This document shows positions 45,707 through 55,120 of a stretch of DNA of 64,000 nt, in pieces. The notes beneath the pieces are model-generated. The model worked only from the letters and a program-made list of their open reading frames with translations. It did no database searches and was not told where the DNA came from. This DNA is from Xanthocytophaga agilis. Lineage in GTDB: Bacteria > Bacteroidota > Bacteroidia > Cytophagales > 172606-1. The DNA is taken from positions 62,001-126,000 of the forward strand of contig NZ_JASJOU010000019.1 of the NCBI RefSeq assembly GCF_030068605.1, written 5' to 3'. Each line of letters starts with the position of its first letter. The first letter of the stretch is position 1. Both the position numbers and the translations under genes were made by a program.

Positions 45707-47176
45707 ATGTTAGTGACTACATCACATTCACAGAAAACCAGCCATCAGGTTAATGTATCATCCGAGATAGGAACACTTCGCCGCGTTATTGTACACAGCC
45801 CTGACAGTGGTCTGGGTAAGGTTGTACCATCAAAGGCTCAGGATTGGTTGTTTGAAGATATTGTTCATCTGGATACCATGCGTCGTGAAGAATATGACCT
45901 ATATATTAAGATATTGCTTTATTTTCTCGATCCACAGAAAGTAAAAGGAAAGATTAGTACGATTGATGCTCCGGAAAATAGCAGAAACTTTTATAAGCCT
46001 GAACACCCTGATTATTTTAACTCCAATAAGGTTATAGATCCTCAATCTCTCCTTTCTCATATACTGGAAGATGAAAAAGTAAGAATCCGTTTGCTTGCAG
46101 CTATATGTGCAGTTGAAAGATGTTCTTACACTACACAAGAATATCTAACAACGCTGCCATCCAAAGAATTATCCAAAACACTTATATCTGGGACATTACC
46201 TGATAAATCTATGATTTTTGCTCCTATTCCTAATTTCATTTTTACAAGGGATATTGGCATTACCATTAATGATCATATTCTACTGAATAAACCTGCTAAG
46301 ATAGCCAGGACACGGGAAGCATTATTAACCCAATATATTTTCCATAATCACCCCATTTTTGTTCATCTGAAAGATAAAATAATAGAGATACCTGAGAGCG
46401 AACACCATTTCCTGCTTCCTGACGGTGAAAAAGATTACAAACGGGCAACACTCGAGGGAGGAGATGTAATGATGGTTAGCCCTAATCATCTACTTATCGG
46501 TCTTAGTGAACGGACCTCACCTTATGCAGTGAACCAGGTTATCAAGATCTTGTTTGAAAAAGAAGTTGTTGAGAAAATTACGGTTATCAAAATACCTAAG
46601 AAAAGAGATTTTATGCATATTGATACCATCTTTACACAGGTAAAACAAAACGTTTGGGTACTTCTGGGGACATTGTCCAGAGAAGGAGAAGAACTGGAGA
46701 AGCGGGATTTTATGGAAAGCCTGCAAGAAGTAAAGCCGTCAGAGAAACTTAAAATTATGCAGTTTGTTAAAGGATACGGAGACAAACCTGTACACTATGA
46801 GTATCTGGAGGATCTGCTGGACGACATTAGCCAGAATGATCTTGGGTGTAAGGAACAAACTGTTTTTGTATATTCGGGCAACAATGAGTTTCCGTTTGGT
46901 GCCAGAGAACAATGGACGGATTCCTGCAATCTGTTAACTATCAAAGAGGGAGTTTCTATCGCCTACGACCGGAATGATAAAACCATAGAAGCCTTTAAAC
47001 AAGCTGGCTTTGAAGCAATAGGAGCAGCAGAATTACTCGATCAGTTTGAAAAGGGAACTATTACGCCCGAAGAAGTTGAAAATACTATCATTTTACTTCC
47101 TTCAGCCGAGCTTTCACGAGCCAGAGGAGGATCTCACTGTATGAGTATGCCATTGTTGAGAGATCCTATTCAATAA
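45707..47176 (+). CDS. Arginine deiminase-family protein
   Basis: A 489-residue enzyme of the guanidino-group-modifying superfamily. Motifs in order are SEIGTLRRVIVHSPDSGL, FIFTRDIGITIND, ATLEGGDVMM, MHIDTIFTQV and the C-terminal RARGGSHCMSMPLLRDP with the nucleophilic Cys. It should hydrolyse arginine or a related guanidino compound to citrulline and ammonia. An insert of about 60 residues after the first motif makes it longer than the classical 410-residue ADI. The ATG at 45707 begins the recognisable family sequence; an upstream in-frame start at 45626 adds an unrelated leader. It is followed by ctlX. Confidence 0.85.
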   Translation: MLVTTSHSQKTSHQVNVSSEIGTLRRVIVHSPDSGLGKVVPSKAQDWLFEDIVHLDTMRREEYDLYIKILLYFLDPQKVKGKISTIDAPENSRNFYKPEHPDYFNSNKVIDPQSLLSHILEDEKVRIRLLAAICAVERCSYTTQEYLTTLPSKELSKTLISGTLPDKSMIFAPIPNFIFTRDIGITINDHILLNKPAKIARTREALLTQYIFHNHPIFVHLKDKIIEIPESEHHFLLPDGEKDYKRATLEGGDVMMVSPNHLLIGLSERTSPYAVNQVIKILFEKEVVEKITVIKIPKKRDFMHIDTIFTQVKQNVWVLLGTLSREGEELEKRDFMESLQEVKPSEKLKIMQFVKGYGDKPVHYEYLEDLLDDISQNDLGCKEQTVFVYSGNNEFPFGAREQWTDSCNLLTIKEGVSIAYDRNDKTIEAFKQAGFEAIGAAELLDQFEKGTITPEEVENTIILLPSAELSRARGGSHCMSMPLLRDPIQ

Positions 47177-47237
47177 TGTAGTCGTTAGTTTTTAGGGTAT
47201 AAGTATAACTTCCATTTTAAAGTATAGATAAAGCACT

Positions 47238-48191
47238 ATGGCAAACGATTCAATCCATAATTTCCAGCAAACTACCTCTCATATTCTGATGATTCGTCCA
47301 GTGAGATTTGCCTTCAATGAGCAAACGGCTGAAAGCAATGCATTTCAGGACGCTACAGCTACAGAAGATCCGGAAACTGTTCAGTCTAAAGCTCTACGGG
47401 AATTTGATATGATGGTAGACAATCTGCGGGGGTTTGGTATAGATGTTACCATTATAGAAGATACTCCTGACCCTCACACTCCTGATGCTATATTTCCTAA
47501 TAACTGGATTTCATTTCACCAAACTGGCAATGGAACCGTTTATTTGTATCCTATGCAAGCCCATAATCGTCGCTTAGAACGGCGTATGGATATTATTGAG
47601 ATGTTGAAACGGCGTTATCATATCTCTCAGATTGTAGACCTTTCTCACTTTGAGTCAGAAGATAAATTCTTGGAAGGAACCGGAAGTCTTGTACTGGATC
47701 GGGACTACCGTATTGCCTATGCCTGTCTGTCGCCACGTACTCATGAAGAATTACTCAAGGAGTTTGCACAAAAAATGGACTACCGGGTAGTATCCTTTCA
47801 TGCAACAGATGAGCATAACAAACCAATCTATCACACCAATGTCATTATGTGTATTGGAGAGCAGTTTGCTGTTATTTGTCTGGAATGTATTCAGGATGAG
47901 AAAGAGCGTTATCACGTCAGAAAAACCTTGGAAGAAACCAACAAAGAAATCATCGAACTGAGTATTGAACAGGTAAATCGGTTTGCAGGAAACATGTTGC
48001 AATTACGTACCCGAAAAGGGGAAAGATTGCTGGTTATGTCATCTCAAGCCTATCAGGCCCTATTACCGGATCAGCTTCGACGCCTTGAAAAATATACTCA
48101 GATTACGTATACTAACCTAAATACCATTGAACGTAATGGAGGCGGTAGTGCACGTTGTATGATAGCCGAAGTTCACTTGGCTCCGTTATAG
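47238..48191 (+). CDS. ctlX: CtlX-type citrulline/amidino hydrolase
   Basis: A 317-residue member of the amidinotransferase fold. Characteristic segments are HILMIRPVRFAFNEQTA, PDAIFPNNWISFH, YPMQAHNRRLERR, EGTGSLVLDRDYRIAYACLS, YHTNVIMCIGEQ and the C-terminal GGGSARCMIAEVHL with the catalytic Cys. CtlX is described as the hydrolase needed for citrulline use. It follows the deiminase by 61 bases on the same strand and is probably in one operon, which suggests that citrulline made by the first enzyme is broken down further. Confidence 0.87.
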   Translation: MANDSIHNFQQTTSHILMIRPVRFAFNEQTAESNAFQDATATEDPETVQSKALREFDMMVDNLRGFGIDVTIIEDTPDPHTPDAIFPNNWISFHQTGNGTVYLYPMQAHNRRLERRMDIIEMLKRRYHISQIVDLSHFESEDKFLEGTGSLVLDRDYRIAYACLSPRTHEELLKEFAQKMDYRVVSFHATDEHNKPIYHTNVIMCIGEQFAVICLECIQDEKERYHVRKTLEETNKEIIELSIEQVNRFAGNMLQLRTRKGERLLVMSSQAYQALLPDQLRRLEKYTQITYTNLNTIERNGGGSARCMIAEVHLAPL

Positions 48192-48192
48192 A

Positions 48193-49467
48193 TCAGGCCA
48201 CCAAGGGTCGACCCAGATTGGGAATACTGATCATAAACTCTGATCCTACACCTTCCTGTGAAGTGGCAGAGATTCTTCCTCCAATACGTCCTGCCGTTTC
48301 ACGGGCTATGTATAGTCCTAAGCCAGAGCCTGGTTTGGTAACATTAGAACGATAAAACATAGTAAATATCTTTTCCAGATCTTCACTGGCTATTCCAATT
48401 CCATTGTCTTTTATACGGATGATCACATGCAGTGGCAATACATGACAACTGATCTGTATCTGAGGATCTCTATCTGGTTTATGATAATAAAAAGCATTGG
48501 AAATAATCTTGGCCAAAACAATACGTAAACGATATCTGTCTGTATAGAAGGCATCTTTCATCTTGGATTCTACCTCTATTAAAACGCGAGCAGCCGTATT
48601 GTCTTCTCTCTGACAACAACCTTCTACAATACTTTTAATTTCTTCCTTTAAATTTATTTCTTCCTGTTTCACAGCCAGCCGGGTATTACGGGAATAATCC
48701 AGAATATCCAGAATATAGCTATCCATACGAAGTAAACTACGTTTCATAAGATGAGTATATTCCTGCATTTCTGCCATATTCTCTTCCTGCTTGCCCAGAT
48801 TTGTTAATCCAAGAATGGATGCAACCGGAGAACGCAAATCATGGCTTACACTGTAAATAAACTTATCTAGTTCCTGATTACCCTTTTTCAGGTTCTCATT
48901 CTGTGCCCGTAACTGCTGTTCAGAAATAACAATAGCACTTTCTGCTTTACGGCTCGCATTCACAATCTGAAATACAAAAAACTGGCAGAAAAACACAGAT
49001 AAAACCATATTTACCTGACCAATGATTTTCAATTGTGAAGGTGGCATATCCCCAACTATATAATACGAATTATCATAAAAAGTCAAAAGCAGCCAGAAAA
49101 GGGTAATATGCGAAACATGGATCAGCAATAGTTTCTTGTTGCGAAAATCTATTAAAAAAGGCAGCCCAATCACAAAGGGCAAATAGAATAGATATGCATT
49201 GCTTTTACTTGAGAGTGTAATTGCCGAAAAAAATATAACCAGGCTAATACCGAATGCAAAAACATTACCTGCCAGCACACCTCTACCTCTTCTGTTCAAA
49301 AGATAGGCAATGATACATACAGGCAATCCTGGTACCAGATACCAAAGGGTGCCCCATGATCCAAAGATCATATCCGGAAGTCCACTAAGGATAAATACAA
49401 TAAATGCGGCCTTGGTTGTTCTCTCCAATAATGCACTCCTACCCTCCTTTAGATCCAGGTATGCCAT
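48193..49467 (-). CDS. Integral-membrane sensor histidine kinase
   Basis: A 424-residue kinase with about six N-terminal membrane helices (residues 18-170) and no extracellular domain. The linker coiled coil (about 172-200) leads to HisKA with phospho-acceptor His209 (SVSHDLRSPVAS) and HATPase_c with N box IVLAKIISNAFYYH and G boxes KDNGIGIASED and GSGLGLYIAR. No response regulator is next to it. It is convergent with ctlX with only two bases between the stop codons. Confidence 0.9.
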   Translation of the reverse strand: MAYLDLKEGRSALLERTTKAAFIVFILSGLPDMIFGSWGTLWYLVPGLPVCIIAYLLNRRGRGVLAGNVFAFGISLVIFFSAITLSSKSNAYLFYLPFVIGLPFLIDFRNKKLLLIHVSHITLFWLLLTFYDNSYYIVGDMPPSQLKIIGQVNMVLSVFFCQFFVFQIVNASRKAESAIVISEQQLRAQNENLKKGNQELDKFIYSVSHDLRSPVASILGLTNLGKQEENMAEMQEYTHLMKRSLLRMDSYILDILDYSRNTRLAVKQEEINLKEEIKSIVEGCCQREDNTAARVLIEVESKMKDAFYTDRYRLRIVLAKIISNAFYYHKPDRDPQIQISCHVLPLHVIIRIKDNGIGIASEDLEKIFTMFYRSNVTKPGSGLGLYIARETAGRIGGRISATSQEGVGSEFMISIPNLGRPLVA

Positions 49468-49533
49468 TGTTTTATTGCCTGTTGATTAATGTAAGAAGAA
49501 GGAGCCTGATAGTTAATAGCTCCTTCTATAAAA

Positions 49534-49908
49534 TTATTGTCTGGATTGACGTCTCTGCTGGACTTTATCCATCTGCTCTTCTTGTAAGTCTAAATACCTT
49601 TTGTACTGCTCAGGTGACAGCACTTTCTGCATATTTGCATCTCCTGCATCTTTAATAGCTTTGAGTTGCTGCATGCGCTGTGCTTTATCCATTGTCTGGT
49701 CAGCACGTACACTATCTACCTTTACGGCTCTACTCAACAAAATATTTTTTACCTGTGTTTGCTGATCGGCAGTCAATGTAATTTCTTTTGTCAAACGTTT
49801 TGTCTGCATTTCAGCACGTTGCTCAGGAGTACGAGGCATACGTTCCTGTGCCATAGATAATCCTATAAACATTACTCCCATAAGGGCGCTTAAAATAACC
49901 TTTTTCAT
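49534..49908 (-). CDS. Small periplasmic Spy/CpxP-like protein
   Basis: A 124-residue exported protein. The signal peptide is MKKVILSALMGVMFIGLSMAQ; the mature part is a highly charged helical region with TLTADQQTQVKNIL and VLSPEQYKRYLDLQEEQMDK, LTxxQ-like repeats of the Spy/CpxP fold. Such proteins act as ATP-independent chaperones or envelope-stress sensors; here function is inferred from the repeat form alone. It is 66 bases upstream of the histidine-kinase gene on the same strand, so the two may be co-expressed, as CpxP and Cpx-type sensors sometimes are. Confidence 0.75.
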   Translation of the reverse strand: MKKVILSALMGVMFIGLSMAQERMPRTPEQRAEMQTKRLTKEITLTADQQTQVKNILLSRAVKVDSVRADQTMDKAQRMQQLKAIKDAGDANMQKVLSPEQYKRYLDLQEEQMDKVQQRRQSRQ

Positions 49909-49981
49909 TGTTTTTAAAATTGTTAGTTCTAATAGCTTAGAAAACTATTACACAAAAAGGTTTAAACAGACAATGCGAATT

Positions 49982-52078
49982 TTATAGTGTAAATGTAAAG
50001 GCGCCTTGCTCCTGCACATTGTGACATACTATTTTTTGCCTCCTTAACTCATTGCTCAATCGCTTTGATAAATAATACCGGTTTGAGGCGTCCAGAATAA
50101 TTGTAGTAAATGACTGTATCGGAAATTGTTTAATGTTTTTCAGACTATTGTTCTGTATAATCAGATAGTCAAACTTTTGCTTCTGAAACAGCTGCATATT
50201 AACAGGTTGATGCAGAATGCAGATATGTTTTCCATGCCAGATAAATAAAGAAAACTGTTTGTTTTGGTGAATTGCCAATATGTTAGAATCTACGTTTGAG
50301 AAGACCATAGAACGTACATCCAGAATTTGTCTTCTTGTCCAGTGGTTTTGCAAATGGTAAGAAATTTGGCTCTTATTCTGAGACAATGCAGAATCTGCAA
50401 TAAATACATGCTGCTTATGATCAACAATGTCTAACGCAGAGTGACCAGGTATGGCATATACAGCTAAAAAATGTTGCTGTGTGTAGTTGATCTTGTGATA
50501 GCCTTGGTTCACTGTTAGACAAAGCAACAATACCAATACCCCACTCCATACTCTAAGTCTTGGTATATACAAAAACCATAATACCAGAAACAGCAAGACA
50601 TATAATACACCTAGTTCCCATAGTTCCAGATAGTTTCCATGCATCAGAGCTCCAGGCGTATGTTCTGTCCAAAAGGCAATCTGATTCATCAGCCAGGTTA
50701 GCCATTTGAGTATAAAACCAATGGAATCTGAAAGATAAGGTATCCAGGAAACTGCTAATAATGCCAAACCTCCATATAATACACCAACCGACACAGGTAT
50801 CATCAACAGATTGGCTACCAGGAAATAGGTTGGAAACTGATGAAAGTAAAAAAGCGAAAGAGGCAATACAGCTATTTGAGCAGCAATACTACCACAAACA
50901 AGTTTCCATAACTTATCTATCCAGGTAGTCTCAAACTCAACCCAAGTATAGATACGAGGATATAGGTATATAATGCCTGCTACGGCCAAATAGGATAACT
51001 GAAAACCAACATCCTGCAACAAATAAGGATCATAACATAAAAGTACAAATGCGGAAAACCCCAACGTATTAAATAATGTCCCTTCTCTACGCAATACCTC
51101 ACCTAAAACAACCAAAGAAAACATCACAACAGAACGCAATACAGAAGTTGACAAGCCAGTAATAAAGGCATAGAACCAAAGTAGTACTAAAGCTGTGATC
51201 GCAAAAATCCAGTTCCCATACCGTACTTTTTTAATTCGCCCAAATACAAAAAAAATCAACTGAAAGATAATGATGACATGAGCTCCGGAAACAGCTAGGA
51301 TATGCATAGCCCCTGCTGCTGCATAAGCTCCCTTCAGTTCATCATCCAGCCCACTCCGAAGTCCAAGCACTAGACCGGAGATAATAGCATATTCGTTCTC
51401 AGCAGTAATATACGTGCGAAAAACCTTATCTGCCCAAGCTCGTCCCTGTAAAGAGGCAGAGATGACAGCATTTCCTGCGGTATGTTCATATACAATAAAT
51501 TTTCCTTTTCTGACAAATTGCTGGTAGTAAATCTGTTGGAGAGAAAGATATTTCCTATAATCAAACTCATCCGGATTGGGAGGAGGTTGTACAGGTAATG
51601 GGGCACCATAGATAATCAGCTTATCTCCATATAAAGGTGCGGGTGCGTCTTTAGAAGTGTATATCAGTACTTTTCCAGTTGCAGGTTTGAGTTTTTCGTG
51701 AGATAACACTTGTTCTATCTCTATAACAGTCCTGTAATTTTTAGCTTTGGATTGAACTTCTGAGACTACTTTTCCAGTATAATATGTAACTTCGCTCAGG
51801 TGTAAAATGTGATTCGGGTGATTGGTATCGGTTTGCTCATAGGTGCATAACCATCCAAATGCACTTGTAACAACGAAAGCCAACAGACCAAACCAAAGCG
51901 ACATTCGCACTTTTTGCCTTTGCTGTATCAGCCATAAAACCAGATACCCAATAAAGGAAACACTAAAAACAGATACAACAACCAATAAGGGAATGTTAGG
52001 AAAGGCTCTGTATAGCAGTATACCTGCCAGTAGAAAGATCGTAAAACGGATAAAGACATACGGAGTCCACCTGAACAT
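49982..52078 (-). CDS. comEC: ComEC/Rec2-family DNA uptake channel
   Basis: A 698-residue inner-membrane protein. The N-terminal membrane helices and DUF4131-like OB region (about 1-200) are followed by the Competence domain (LRSGLDDELKGAYAAAGAMHILAVSGAHV, FYAFITGLSTSVLRS) with about ten helices. The C-terminal about 180 residues resemble the metallo-beta-lactamase domain of other ComEC proteins but the HxHxDH metal motif is absent, so nuclease activity there is unlikely. It would form the channel for single-stranded DNA into the cytoplasm. The gene is single; DprA is encoded elsewhere in the window. Confidence 0.9.
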   Translation of the reverse strand: MFRWTPYVFIRFTIFLLAGILLYRAFPNIPLLVVVSVFSVSFIGYLVLWLIQQRQKVRMSLWFGLLAFVVTSAFGWLCTYEQTDTNHPNHILHLSEVTYYTGKVVSEVQSKAKNYRTVIEIEQVLSHEKLKPATGKVLIYTSKDAPAPLYGDKLIIYGAPLPVQPPPNPDEFDYRKYLSLQQIYYQQFVRKGKFIVYEHTAGNAVISASLQGRAWADKVFRTYITAENEYAIISGLVLGLRSGLDDELKGAYAAAGAMHILAVSGAHVIIIFQLIFFVFGRIKKVRYGNWIFAITALVLLWFYAFITGLSTSVLRSVVMFSLVVLGEVLRREGTLFNTLGFSAFVLLCYDPYLLQDVGFQLSYLAVAGIIYLYPRIYTWVEFETTWIDKLWKLVCGSIAAQIAVLPLSLFYFHQFPTYFLVANLLMIPVSVGVLYGGLALLAVSWIPYLSDSIGFILKWLTWLMNQIAFWTEHTPGALMHGNYLELWELGVLYVLLFLVLWFLYIPRLRVWSGVLVLLLCLTVNQGYHKINYTQQHFLAVYAIPGHSALDIVDHKQHVFIADSALSQNKSQISYHLQNHWTRRQILDVRSMVFSNVDSNILAIHQNKQFSLFIWHGKHICILHQPVNMQLFQKQKFDYLIIQNNSLKNIKQFPIQSFTTIILDASNRYYLSKRLSNELRRQKIVCHNVQEQGAFTFTL

Positions 52079-52218
52079 AAAATCTGGTATTGAGTATCTG
52101 GCTTTGGAGAAGCACTACTACATTCACGAAAAAATAGCTTTATCTGGTTGCAATGTAAAGCTACTATTCTGTTGAAAATCTGTTTTGTATATTTTTTTAT
52201 AAAAACCTACACTTGTGT

Positions 52219-53088
52219 ATGTCTAACAAAATTTGTCTGATTACAGGCGCCAACTCCGGAATAGGAAAAGTAACAGCCAGAGAATTGGCTAAAGCAGGGA
52301 TGGACATCATTCTGGTTTGCAGAAATGAAGCAAAAGGGAAGGAAACGCTGGCAGAGCTACGTCTACTGGCAAAAGGCAAACTAGATCTGTTCGTTTGTGA
52401 TCTGGCGAATCAGGAATCCATTGTGCAACTTGCACAGCAGATATATGCATCCTATGATCATCTCGACTTGCTGATTAATAATGCAGGCCTTATTCTGGAT
52501 AAACCCGGCCTGACTCCTGAAGGATTTGAAAGTACGTTTGGCATTAATCACCTAGGTACCTTTCTGCTTACCAATTTATTGCTAGACTTATTGAAGAAAG
52601 GAAATGAGGCACGTATTGTTACGGTATCATCTGATGCACACAAATGGAGCAAATGGAATCTGAATGAAGTAGCTCATGCTGCCCATTTTAAAAGTCTGAC
52701 AGCTTATGCCAACTCCAAACTTGCCAATATCCTTTTTACACGGGAGCTAGCCAAGCGGGTCAAAGAATTTGGTATTACAGCTAATAGTCTTCATCCAGGT
52801 GCAGTACAAACCAACTTTGGTGCAGGTACACAAAATGGCTGGTTCGTTTCGTTATTTAATCTGGCCCGTCCATTTTTCCTTACACCAGAGCAGGGAGCTC
52901 AAACAAGCATTTACCTGGCAACTTCACCGGAAGTCAAAGGTGTCAGTGGCTTGTACTTTGTCAAAAAGAGACCTAAAACACCGTCAAAAGAAGCCCAAAG
53001 TGATCTAAATGCGCAACAGCTCTGGCAGAAAAGTGAAGAGTGGACACAACTCCCCAAAAGACTAAAAGAACTGCAAAAAGTATCCTGA
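52219..53088 (+). CDS. Short-chain dehydrogenase/reductase, retinol-dehydrogenase-like
   Basis: A 289-residue NAD(P)-dependent oxidoreductase. Motifs are ITGANSGIGKVTARELA, DLANQ, NNAGLILD, GINHLGTFLLTN, the catalytic Ser in VTVSSDAHKW and TAYANSKLAN (Tyr-x3-Lys), and LHPGAVQTNFG. The ATG at 52219 was chosen over a TTG six bases earlier. It resembles the RDH11-14 group in Cytophagales; substrate unknown. It stands between comEC (divergent) and a nuclease-domain gene. Confidence 0.9.
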   Translation: MSNKICLITGANSGIGKVTARELAKAGMDIILVCRNEAKGKETLAELRLLAKGKLDLFVCDLANQESIVQLAQQIYASYDHLDLLINNAGLILDKPGLTPEGFESTFGINHLGTFLLTNLLLDLLKKGNEARIVTVSSDAHKWSKWNLNEVAHAAHFKSLTAYANSKLANILFTRELAKRVKEFGITANSLHPGAVQTNFGAGTQNGWFVSLFNLARPFFLTPEQGAQTSIYLATSPEVKGVSGLYFVKKRPKTPSKEAQSDLNAQQLWQKSEEWTQLPKRLKELQKVS

Positions 53089-53171
53089 GCAGATATATAG
53101 ATAGCTGTTATTCTAACGTTTATATACTACATACCACCTGATACTATTGAAAAATACAATCGTTGTAAAAC

Positions 53172-53618
53172 ATGCTTGAGTTAAATCTGCCTCCTTATAA
53201 ACATGAGGTAATTCGCAAGAAAGATAAACTGTACATCTTTGATATTCTACGAAAGAAATATATATACCTGACTCCTGAAGAATGGGTAAGGCAACATTTT
53301 GTACACCTTCTGCTGAATAAATACAGTTACCCAAAGGCTCTCATTAAAGCTGAGAGTGCAGTTATTTATAATCAGTTGCCCAAACGTGCTGATTTGTTGG
53401 TTTTTGACAGAAATGGAAAACCTTTTTTACTGATAGAATGTAAAGACACATTAGTGCCATTGGATGATCTGGTACTACAGCAGGCAGCCAGATATAATCA
53501 TATTGTGCAGGCTCCCTATGTGATTCTGGTCAATGGTCTGGAGTGGTTTTGTTATCAGGCAAATACCGAAAGTGGGCCATTTCTCTTGCTGGAAGATATT
53601 CCTTTATTTCCGGATTGA
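53172..53618 (+). CDS. Stand-alone HsdR N-terminal-type nuclease domain protein
   Basis: A 148-residue cytoplasmic protein related to the N-terminal domain of type I restriction enzyme R subunits (HSDR_N). EEWVRQHFVHLLLNKYSYP is the usual N-terminal helix, and RADLLVF followed by FLLIECKD supplies the PD-(D/E)xK core (Asp, Glu, Lys). There is no helicase part, no HsdM or HsdS nearby and no methylase. The protein is therefore a single-domain member common in Bacteroidota, with unknown function, rather than part of a restriction system. Confidence 0.85.
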   Translation: MLELNLPPYKHEVIRKKDKLYIFDILRKKYIYLTPEEWVRQHFVHLLLNKYSYPKALIKAESAVIYNQLPKRADLLVFDRNGKPFLLIECKDTLVPLDDLVLQQAARYNHIVQAPYVILVNGLEWFCYQANTESGPFLLLEDIPLFPD

Positions 53619-53793
53619 GTAGTTTTCTTGTTATAGATCTATCCAATCACTATATAAAATAGCCAGTCAGGCAAATCCCGTTTGCATTACCATTCGTGAA
53701 TTAGTCTACTCTCAATCCTGAACAAGAGTATCTGCATTCCAGAAGTCTTACCAAAAAGATAGTATTTTGCTGTGATTTGCCTTTCACAGAAGC

Positions 53794-53801
53794 TACCTTT
53801 G
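53794..53801 (+). promoter_or_regulatory. -7 promoter element for the DUF1648-like gene
   Basis: TACCTTTG followed by C matches TAnnTTTGC, 89 bases before the start codon at 53891. TTTG occurrences upstream are not at the ideal spacing. Confidence 0.45.
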
Positions 53802-53890
53802 CAACCGCAAATTTCGAAAGCTGATTATCCTCCCGTTGGAATTCAGATATTTGCCAACTTAAAACCATTGCTCATCTATTTATTTCTTTT

Positions 53891-54406
53891 ATGCGTCCAC
53901 TTTTCCTGGTTATCCGTTTACTTAAAATATTGTCGTGGCTGGGTGCTCTAGCGTTTCTTTTGTATTCATACTACTATCTTCCGGATCAAATTGCTATTCA
54001 TTATAACCATGAAGGGGTTCCCGATAATTTTCTCTCCCGTGAGTCTTTCTTTTATATAGCTGCAGGGTTTATTATTCTGGTTAACGTAATTCTGTCCCTG
54101 ATTGGTCGGTTGGTATTAGGTCTACCAAATCAGGCAATCCTGGTTCCCAATGCTAATCACTGGCTAGCCAATAAAACAAGTAGAGAACAGTTAATGTACA
54201 TTCTTCGTAACTGGATCAATGCACTGGCAGTGATTCTGAATGTATATACAATGGCAATGCTTTTTATTACCCTGCGTTTACATACCAATCAGCGTGTATT
54301 TCTAAGCGATTTCACCTGGATTCTTTTTGCAGGAATTGCGTTGATTGTGGTATGGGTTATTTATCTGCCGATCCGCCTGCGATTCAAACAAACAGTTGAG
54401 ATCTGA
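53891..54406 (+). CDS. DUF1648-like membrane protein
   Basis: A 171-residue protein with about four membrane helices. The segment YLPDQIAIHYNHEGVPDNFLS after the first helix is the signature of the DUF1648 family, in which SdpI-type immunity proteins are also found. Remaining helices are near residues 50-72, 108-128 and 138-160. The function of this subset is unknown. It has its own promoter box and a strong terminator. Confidence 0.8.
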   Translation: MRPLFLVIRLLKILSWLGALAFLLYSYYYLPDQIAIHYNHEGVPDNFLSRESFFYIAAGFIILVNVILSLIGRLVLGLPNQAILVPNANHWLANKTSREQLMYILRNWINALAVILNVYTMAMLFITLRLHTNQRVFLSDFTWILFAGIALIVVWVIYLPIRLRFKQTVEI

Positions 54407-54433
54407 TCTTGTCGAATGAGTTATAATAAAAGA

Positions 54434-54466
54434 AAATCCCATCAGACAATAAATCTGATGGGATTT
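54434..54466 (+). terminator. Terminator after the DUF1648-like gene
   Basis: A perfect 13-base-pair stem (AAATCCCATCAGA and its complement) with loop CAATAAA, A-rich before and T-rich at the end. Confidence 0.85.
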
Positions 54467-54532
54467 CGTATCTAACAGGGAACAAATCCATACAACAATC
54501 AAAATATAGACGTAACAAACCATTATTCATTC

Positions 54533-55027
54533 ATGCAAAAAAAGGTAGTATCCTCTCTTTTTTTTATCCTTTTTGGTATAGCAATATCATATGCTCAAAG
54601 TGCAGACCTGGGTAGATTATTGCAGGAACGTGATCAACTCTATCATGCTTATGACTCTCTGGGAAAAGAAAAAAATGCATTCTTTGGTGGACGATCCAAA
54701 AAAGATCTCCAGAATATGATTCTGGCCCTACACAGGATTATTTCCAAAGACAATGAGATCATTCGGGAAGTACGACGTACATCTTACCAAAAAGAAAGCA
54801 ATCTATTTGGGCAAAACAGGGCCTCCTCTGATCGTATTTATGACCTGGATCAACAGGTGACCAGCCTAACCAATCAGCTAAAGCGTAAAAATACCGAACT
54901 ACAAGATCAGCAAGCTGCTATGGGAGAACTTCTGGGAGCTATGCGCAAGTTGCAAATTGGGGTAGTTGTACTCACCGCACTTGTTATTGGAATTGGCTTT
55001 TATATGTTTCGTCAGCGCCGAAAATAG
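54533..55027 (+). CDS. Exported coiled-coil protein with C-terminal membrane anchor
   Basis: A 164-residue protein. The signal peptide MQKKVVSSLFFILFGIAISYAQ is followed by a long helical region rich in Gln, Lys and Asp with coiled-coil potential (LLQERDQLYHAYDSLGKEKN and DLDQQVTSLTNQLKRKNTEL), and a last hydrophobic segment (about 140-159) with a basic end (FRQRRK). The topology is periplasmic coiled coil anchored in the inner membrane. No family function is known to me. The CAP-domain gene follows 93 bases downstream. Confidence 0.72.
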   Translation: MQKKVVSSLFFILFGIAISYAQSADLGRLLQERDQLYHAYDSLGKEKNAFFGGRSKKDLQNMILALHRIISKDNEIIREVRRTSYQKESNLFGQNRASSDRIYDLDQQVTSLTNQLKRKNTELQDQQAAMGELLGAMRKLQIGVVVLTALVIGIGFYMFRQRRK

Positions 55028-55120
55028 AACAAGGTAGTTATCACTGTTTTATATTTCATTTATGTCCTATCTGTAAAAATATTTTTCTGCTACATTCGTT
55101 TTTAAAAGAAAGGTATTTTC

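Noticed and set aside
53172-53618. Restriction-modification system
   Set aside because: Only a nuclease-like domain is present; no methylase, specificity or helicase gene is nearby.
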